A DNA stretch of 64,000 bases from contig CM057453.1 of assembly GCA_016271365.2 (NCBI GenBank), positions 1,090,327,001 through 1,090,391,000 of the forward strand. Reading direction: 5' to 3'. This document shows, piece by piece, positions 57,315 to 64,000 of this stretch. Both the position numbers and the translations under genes were made by a program. The notes under the pieces were generated by a model, which was given only the letters and a program-made list of their open reading frames with translations, was not told the DNA's origin and made no database searches. How positions within the stretch are numbered: the first letter of the stretch is position 1; the number at the start of each line of letters is the position of its first letter. Source of the stretch: Neoceratodus forsteri. Taxonomy: Eukaryota; Chordata; Ceratodontiformes; Ceratodontidae.

Positions 57315-60300
57315 CTAATGCATAAGGTCTGGGAAGGCCTGATTTAACAGGAAGGCCTTGAGGTGGGCCTTAAAAACCTCAACCGAAGGGGCCTCCCAAA
57401 TAGGCGAAGGAAGCCAATTCCACAGGATGTGGCTAGCCACACTAAATGCTCTGTCACCAGCAGTTTTAAGCCTCATCTTGGGAATCACCAGGAGGCCCTT
57501 AGAGGAGGCCAGGAGGGAGCGGACTGAGACAACAGGTGCAAGAAGGTCCAACAGATAGCAAGGACCCAGCCCATGTAGGGCCTTAAAGGTGAGCAAGCCC
57601 ACCTTAAAGAGAATCTCCATCTCACTGGCAGCCAGTGCAGATCATGCAGAACCAGAGTAATATGACAGAATTCAGGCTGCCCAGTCAGCAGCCTAATGGC
57701 TGCATTCTGCACTAGCTACAGCCAGTGGAGGTTATCCCCTGAGACCCTGAGGTGGAGTGCATTACAGTAATCAAGTCTAGACACCACAAAAGCATGCACT
57801 AATGTGGGGAGGTCCATAGACAGAACTAGGGTCTTAACCCTGGCAATATTCCTAAGATAGTAAAAGCTGGTCCGGACAATTGACGACACCTGAAAATCAA
57901 ATGATAATCCACTGTCAAAGATCATGCCAAGGTTTTGCACCTAGGAGGAGGCCTTTAATGGCACAGATCCCAGGGATAAACTGGTTTCAGAACCAGAGGC
58001 CATCCTGCTCCGTCTTCTGTTTGACTCCACCACAGTACCTCCATCGTGTCAGGGTTCAGTCACAACCTGCTGGAGGTGATCCAGTCATTGATCTCTGCAA
58101 GACAGTTGTTTAGTACTTCTACTGCATTAGAGGCTTCAGGGCCAAAGGAAAAATACAGCTGGGTATCATTGGCATAGCAATGAAAACCCAAGCCGTATTT
58201 CTTAATGAGCTCACCTAGGGGCAGCAAGTACATGGCAAACAACATTGGTGACAAGACCGACCCCTGAGATACTCCACATGACAAGAGGCTAGAGGAGGAG
58301 GAGAAATTCCCCATCACTACTCATTGCCTCCTGTTCATGAAGTATGGCTCAAACCAGCAGATGACAGAGTCAGTGAGCCTGTAGAATTCCCTCAGGCGGT
58401 CAAGCAACACACAATGGTCTACTGTGTCAAATGCTGAAGAGAGAGATCAAGGAGGATTAGAATTGTCCCCGAACCCTGATCTCTAGTCCTAAGGAGGTCA
58501 TTGTGCACCCAAAGTAATGCAATTTCTGTATGATGCTTAGCATGGAAACCAGACTGGAATGTTTCATTGAGATCGAAGGCCATTGAGGTGCTCTTCAAGT
58601 TGCTGCACCACAACCTTCTTAACAACTTTTCCCAGAAATGGGAGTTGGAGATCGTATGGTAATTTGACTTGATGTCTGGGTCTAACAATGTTTTTTTCAG
58701 GAGGGGACGAACCAGCGCTTCCTTCAAGGCATCTGGAAAGATCCCCTCAATCAGAGAGCACTGGACAATCAAGGCAAACAGCTGGCCAACAGTGTTGACA
58801 CATCTTATCAAGAAACTTGTTGGCACTTGGTCCAGTTCACAATATGTGTGCTTTAACCTGGAGACAACCTCAATGACCTCCGACACTTCCACTGATTTAA
58901 ACTCCCCCCAACTAGGCGGAGCATTCTCCAGGCAATCCAGATGATCGCTGTAGACCACTGTAAGGCTCACTGGTGGAACACCCTGCCAGATGGCAGACGC
59001 TCTGTCTGAGAAGAATTGAGCAAACTCTTTGCACAAAATGTCAGAAAAAGTATTTTTTGGCTGGAGACAGGCTGGGTTTAGGACTCTGTCCACAGTCCAG
59101 AAAAGCACAGTTGGTTGATTCCTCCTAGCAGCAATCTCTCTGGACAGAAACTCTGCCTTCTTGTGAGTGATTGCCCCCGATACTCACTGCAGTGTGAGCA
59201 CAGGGCCAGTCTACCTGCCTCCAGGCCAGACTTCCCCCAGCAATGCTCCATCCTCTGAGCCACAATCTTCATCACCTTGAGCTCCCCATCAAACCAGGGG
59301 GACCTCAAGTGAGAAGATCTGGGTCATACACAGGCTAGTGCAAGGGAGTGGAGTGCTGCTGTCCTCACCCTATTATAGGTGACGACCGCCATGCCCGAAC
59401 TCCCTACTGCACTGTCCACACTAGATAGATCAGCCACTGCCAGAAATCCTTCTGAGGTCAAACCCCTCAAAGAGTGGTAGCTAACCATCTCTGCAGGGGG
59501 AGGGCTCTTGGGGAGACCGAGCGAGAACCCCACAGTGCAGTGATCTGACCAAATGACCTGGTCAATCTTGAGGTTACTAACCTCAAGCCCCTGTGAGAAG
59601 ACCCGGTCCAACATGTGTCTGTCCTGGTGGGTTGTGGTAGAAACTTCCTGCAACAGGCCCAGAAATGACATGGTCTGGAGGAGGTTATAGCCTAGCCTGA
59701 ATGATTCGTCATTGGCCCAAGTATTGAAGTCCCCCAGGACCAAACACCGGGGGGACTCCAATGTCTCACCTGTGATGAGATCTGCTACCTCCTGTAGGAA
59801 TTCACCTGCCACCTCAGGGGGTGGTAGATCAGGAGAATTCTACAACCTGAGCCTGGACCTCCACATATGGCTATGCATTCAAATGAACCCATTCTTCCCA
59901 CTGAGTGCATGGAGAAGCCAAGCTCAGATCTAAAACAGATGGCCACTCCCCTGCCTCTGCATTCCACTCAGGGGCTGTGCACCACCGAGTATCCAGAGGG
60001 GGACGGCGGCCTCTAAAACCAGGCCGGCATCATCACCCATTCAGGTCTCGGTAATGCAAGCCATATCAACAGAGGAAATCAAGTCCACAACAATGGCGGT
60101 CTTGTTTCTAATCAATCTGGTATTACGTAGCACTGCTCTCAGAGGATTGGTGGACAGTGTAGTCCTTCTGGCTATCTGCCCACTCAGTCTGGTGGGAGCT
60201 CCAAAAACAGGAACCAAATACCTTTCATCTCTCACCAGGCCCCTTTGATATCCAGGGCACTTTCTGCCCCCAACCACCTCAATCCTGCCCGTCCTATAGT

Positions 60301-60330
60301 GCACGGGACACCACATCATACACAATCAGT
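57315..60330 (-). pseudogene. L2 ORF2: endonuclease, RT and C-terminus
   Basis: Endonuclease: LIRNKTAIVVDLI and ACITET near 60060, then CLVLGDFNTWANDESF near 59740 and IWSDHCTVGFSLG near 59540. RT: LVRPLLKKTLLDPDIKSNY near 58680, FQSGFHAKHHTEIALL near 58540, LLSCGVSQGSVLSPMLF near 58270, and FHCYANDTQLYF near 58170, where YADD reads YAND. The C-terminal part has MQNAAIRLLTGQPE near 57710, VLHDLHWLPVRW near 57650, GLGPCYLLDLL near 57560 and the final LWNWLP box near 57420. All domains are present in order. Frameshifts and stops occur near 59320, 58420, 58060 and 57720. Confidence 0.87.
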
Positions 60331-61554
60331 GTGACTCCTCTCTATCCCGACCTCCCGACAGCAACATGCTATAGTGGTGGAAATTGGGAGGTTGGTAAAA
60401 GGCCACAGATCGAGCAGCTGAGATGCCCCATACACTATCCGGGCCCGTCCCATGCCCCCCAGTCCTCCCAGACACATAAGTCAAACCACAAGGGACCCCT
60501 AGCAGCTTAACTCACACACTCCCTCAAGTCCAGTCACACCACTAATACAAACAAAAATTCTAACCACTCAAACACCATCCATGCAAAATAAAATAATGAA
60601 CCCCAGTGCCCAAGCCCACACCCTCCCAACCACGAAAGGGAAGAGAAAAGTAAACAGCAAGCCTTGAAATTTAAAAAAGCAGTATATTCCCATATCCCAC
60701 TAAATAAGCCTAGCAATACTTGACCAGATATAAACAGATTTTGTATGAGTGCTGAAAAAAGGGGTGAGGGGTCCCCACAAACTAAAGAGTCACCAAACAA
60801 CTCACTCCAAACAATCCACGAAATACCAGCCAGCTCAAGGCCTGATAGTACACACAATCCAATCTCCCCTCCCTTTACAATAATCCAGTGGGGGTGGGGT
60901 GGGAAGACCAACCGAATCACAGCAGAACACTGTATGACAAAATGGCATCAAGCACCGGCCACCCCAGAGAACAAGGCGTTAGTTTGTTCAACTTCTGCAG
61001 AGTACTAAACAATCAGGAGACCAATCATCCCCCCAGGAAAATGAGCATGGGAATGCCCTCTATGCCTGCTGTCTCCCAAGGAGGTCCACAACACAAACAG
61101 CAGCCCAGCACGCTCGCGGTGGCTCCTGCATATGATGGCAAGTAGGGCACCAACACAGACCAATAAATTGTGCTGTACAAAGTCATTCAGATGGCAGAAG
61201 TAAACACACAGTCCCAGGGCAGATCCTGGAAGCCAGCCTCTCTACATTAAAGAGCACCAGCACAAATCTCGGTGCTGAATAGGAATCTAAAAGATCACCA
61301 CCAGCCCACAATGGTCCGAGACAGTACACAGGAACTGGAGCCAGAAGCACGGGAACTGAGACCCTGCAGCAGTCCAGAGGCTTCTAGTAAACAGCACTCC
61401 ACTGGCAGCTCTCCAACAAGCTAGGGATCCTGGGAAAATGACTAAAAATAAATAAGCAGGCTTCTGTAACTTAATCACTTCCCCTAACCTGCCTCACACT
61501 AAAACCCCTCAACTATCCACTAAAATGGAACCTTTTTTGGATCTCCGGTCAGAA
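60331..61554 (-). other. L2 5' leader region
   Basis: About 1.2 kb upstream of the L2 endonuclease, GC-moderate, with no recognisable ORF1 domain. Open frames on both strands (60534-60920 minus, 60745-61145 plus) overlap and lack family features. Confidence 0.45.
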
Positions 61555-63240
61555 GTGAACTAGAGATTGAGCTCAACCAAATTTGCTTTTCAAGGCAATA
61601 ATGCATAAGAAATATAAGGAGGGGATCTCAAATTCAGAGAGCTGCAAGTGGCAGGCACAGTTCCGCATTGAGGAGTTTAAGAGATTTTTAAAAGGATAGA
61701 TTTGAATCAATATGAATTCCTAAATATCTAAAGCTAGTGACCACTGCAATCTTATTGTCTTTCAAACTCTTAATAACAAAATCTTCCAGTACTTTTCTTA
61801 GTCTTGCTTTAGCTCCAAAAAGCATACATTGTGTCTTGTTCTTATCATTAAGAACGTATTTAGTTAATTATAACCAAATCCGAAGCCTAACAAGAGCAGT
61901 TTCAGAGTTTTACTTTATTGTTCAGCAATCCCTTGAACAGTACTCAATTATGGCATTTTCACCATATGAGTGCTTCAGTAGATTTGCAAACATGGCATGG
62001 AATTTATAAAGTACGCAATAAAGGGCCCAATACAACTTAGAGCCCTGTGGAACCCCTGTTTTGATTAATTAAGAAGAAGACTCAATTCCTGTCAGCCTTA
62101 TCACTTGATGACATTGGTGTAGATACTCAGAAAACCAATTTTACTGGTTATCTCATTTCCAAATTCTTAAAAGACACACTGTAATCAGTTTGACATGGTT
62201 GGCCAGATCGAATGCCTTAGTCACGTCTGCAGTGATCACCCCAGTAACCAGATGCATATTCATGGTATGTCACAAGTCATTTGCAAACCTGACTAAAACA
62301 AGCTTGGTACTGTGTGGTTTCCTAAACCCATGCTGACAGGGTACAAGCAAGTTATAGGTTTCTAAATAATACAATAATTGCTTATGGACAGGTTTTTCTT
62401 GAATTTTAGCCAAGCAAGAAATTATAAATATGGGTCCGTAGTTCTCAATTTGACTAGTTGTCCTCCCTTTGTGCATGGGAATAACATGCTAATTTCAAAT
62501 ATCTGGTATTTCAGCAGTTACAGATGATACATTATATATGTGAGAAAAGTTTTATGATTACAGGGAAGCCATTCTTATTAGTTTGGCTTCTGAGTCATTG
62601 TGACCAACACCCTTATCCATGTTCATTGTCTTTCGTAAAGCATATACATCCTTCATTGATACCATTTATAAATAAAATTTTGGTCTAGCAAGCTATTCAT
62701 TTACTATATCTGGAAATGATTCTGTTTCAATAACTCTGCTTGTAACTTTTTCAAGTTCTGTAAAAGATGCATTAAAAAGTCCAGCCATATCTAATGGTTT
62801 TGAGCATACCACAGTATTTGCTATTATCTCCTTAGTTTTAGTTTTTATTGTAGGATTTACCAACATATTTACACTATACCATCCTAGAATTACTTGGAGG
62901 GTTTTCACTTTGTTACTTTTTATAATATGCTTTATTTGACAGGCATGTTTCCTTTCTAGGTTCATGTCCAAGTTGCCTGTGCCTCATCAACTCATTGTCT
63001 AAACTAGTTTACTAAATTGCTTCTCAGCTTTACCCCTCTTTTCAAATGAAGCTGCTTTTTTCTAATTCCCTTAACACTTCCTTTAATGAGGGGAACACAT
63101 TTATTGACGATAGTTTAGAACACATAAAAAAGTCAGTATCTGAACGTATCTCTGGCACATCACTGAGGAAAGTCCATTCATTATTAGAGAAAACAATTAC
63201 GAATTCCAACACAGAAAAATTGGTAATATCATGAAACACA
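61555..63240 (-). pseudogene. Older LINE, RT part (host of L2 insert)
   Basis: The minus strand, from 63239 down, gives a Leu/Val-rich endonuclease-like piece (63042-63239). It then gives QIKHIIKSNKVKTLQVILGW (62693-62971), the linker before RT. RT follows: IENYGPIFIISCLAKIQEK near 62440, CQHGFRKPHSTKLVLV near 62320, and 'GVPQGSKL' near 62050. Near 61740 are VVTSFRYLGIHIDSNLSF, the thumb block. The C-terminus continues at 56995. Heavy decay suggests age. It belongs to the CR1/L2/Daphne-type superfamily, with clade unresolved. Confidence 0.65.
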
Positions 63241-64000
63241 ATCTCCCCACAGCAGGTCTGGTTTCAGTTGTATTATTACTGCAAATACAAACAAGAGTTG
63301 GATATAGCTACCAACAGCTGCATTTACATTTTCTTGTAAAATATGCAAAGTGAGTTGAAATGTCTATTCTGGCATTCTGGCCAAGGGAAGTGTTGGGCAC
63401 ATGTAATAACTGTGATGAAAGGGAATTGGGCTATTGAGGGGAGCTGCAGTGGGTGCCAGGGATATGGACATCCAGTCTACAGGATTACAGGCCTTTGGAC
63501 CACCAGGAATGGCAAAGAATGGTATGTCTGTATATATGTATACCATTGGGTGGGGGGTGGGGCAATTAAATGTGATCTGCTCTGAGGAGATAACTACTGT
63601 GCAAATAACATCTGAAATCATGTTATTTGCACAGTAGGTATGTTATCTGCACAGTAGACCACAATCATAGTTTCAGGGTTCATCTGTACACAAAACTGTG
63701 AGCAGTTTTATTTGAAAGGTTATACTCAATTGTCTTCACAACATCAGTATAACAGAAAAAAATATGCTGAGATATGCAACAAAGTTAAAAGCAGTATTTT
63801 GAAACCTTTTGTTTTCCTGTCATTAAATAGTTCTCATTTTCTAAAGCATTCATTTATATTAAGTGTAACAGCAAAGGTATTATATTTGTGGCACAGAACA
63901 TAATTAACATGACAGTAAGAACGATTAATAAATGTAGCAAACGGCAAAGATGCTAAATTTTGTCAAGTATTGTAATGTAAACACAAAGTACTGGACTTTA
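63241..64000. other. No gene; contains a perfect hairpin
   Basis: About 760 bp without recognisable coding sequence, except for an 18-bp inverted repeat described separately. Confidence 0.5.
63594..63657. repeat. Perfect 18-bp inverted repeat plus a third partial copy
   Basis: CTACTGTGCAAATAACAT at 63594-63611 is perfectly complementary to 63620-63637, with an 8-base loop. A third copy in direct orientation to the right arm, 'atgttatctgcacagtag' (63640-63657), follows at once. Confidence 0.95.

Larger units (their letters stand above)
57115..61554 (-). mobile_element. L2 LINE, near full length
   Basis: A 4.4-kb minus-strand L2. Its 3' end is the reverse complement of 'ggcgcctgaaaaataaaattt' near 57130. 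ORF2 spans 57315-60330, with 5' leader to about 61554. It separates two parts of an older LINE. No flanking duplication was found. The 5' border is approximate. Confidence 0.8.

Noticed and set aside
1..64000. Bacterial-style promoters, ribosome binding sites and operons
   Set aside because: LINE, SINE and DIRS content shows this is vertebrate nuclear DNA, so such signals do not apply.

Overview
The window looks like intergenic DNA from a large, repeat-rich vertebrate genome. No host gene, rRNA, tRNA gene or CRISPR array could be supported. Nearly all recognisable coding sequence is decayed retrotransposon: CR1, L2 and L1 LINEs, two tyrosine-recombinase retrotransposons (a DIRS1-like and a Ngaro-like element), and a tRNA-derived SINE of about 530-620 bp seen at least five times. 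Short cut-and-paste or foldback DNA elements lie between them. CR1, L2 and L1 occurring with DIRS/Ngaro and a TTAA-flanked T2/Kolobok-like element fits an amphibian (a caecilian, for example), a lungfish or a similar sarcopterygian. Sequence alone cannot fix the species.

Layout 1-22.4 kb: a CR1 3' part (1-1188) precedes the gag of a DIRS-like element (about 1290-2084). DIRS reverse transcriptase (RT) code reappears at 4985-5242, breaks off, and resumes at 15604-17160. The break is an L1 (5258-15603, minus) with an imperfect target-site duplication. That L1 is itself split inside its endonuclease by a LINE carrying a 2A-like NPGP motif (about 9244-13446, plus). A SINE (15882-16497) cuts the DIRS RT again. 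The order of events is therefore DIRS first, then L1, then the 2A-type LINE. CR1 pieces, a mariner-like MITE and a second 2A-type-related LINE (19841-22417) follow.

Layout 22.4-35.2 kb: a foldback MITE family (22418, 23205 and 31350) surrounds a full-length L1 (23814-31065, minus) with a perfect 14-bp target-site duplication. Then come CR1 tails and a Harbinger-like MITE with long internal palindrome (33043-33435).

Layout 35.5-47.7 kb: a Ngaro-like retrotransposon on the minus strand. In its own 5'-3' order it has gag, RT/RNase H, tyrosine recombinase and an SGNH-type hydrolase. It is dissected by a CR1-SINE composite (45054-47251), a palindromic satellite/foldback block (about 40950-43420), a LINE tail (39855-40250), an unidentified insert (37560-38640) and a CpG-rich SINE (37006-37538).

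Layout 47.7-64 kb: a TTAA-flanked element with long terminal inverted repeats (47900-49398) holds a SINE with perfect target-site duplication. An L2 (about 50310-53575, plus) is interrupted by CR1 and SINE copies. Further CR1 and LINE fragments follow, then a near-complete L2 (57115-61554, minus) inserted in an older LINE (56225-63240, minus).

All coding regions carry stops, frameshifts or altered catalytic motifs, so none is expected to be active. The best-preserved reading frames are the CR1 at 45054-46671 and the 2A-type LINE. The main value of the window is the datable nested order and several unusual junctions.
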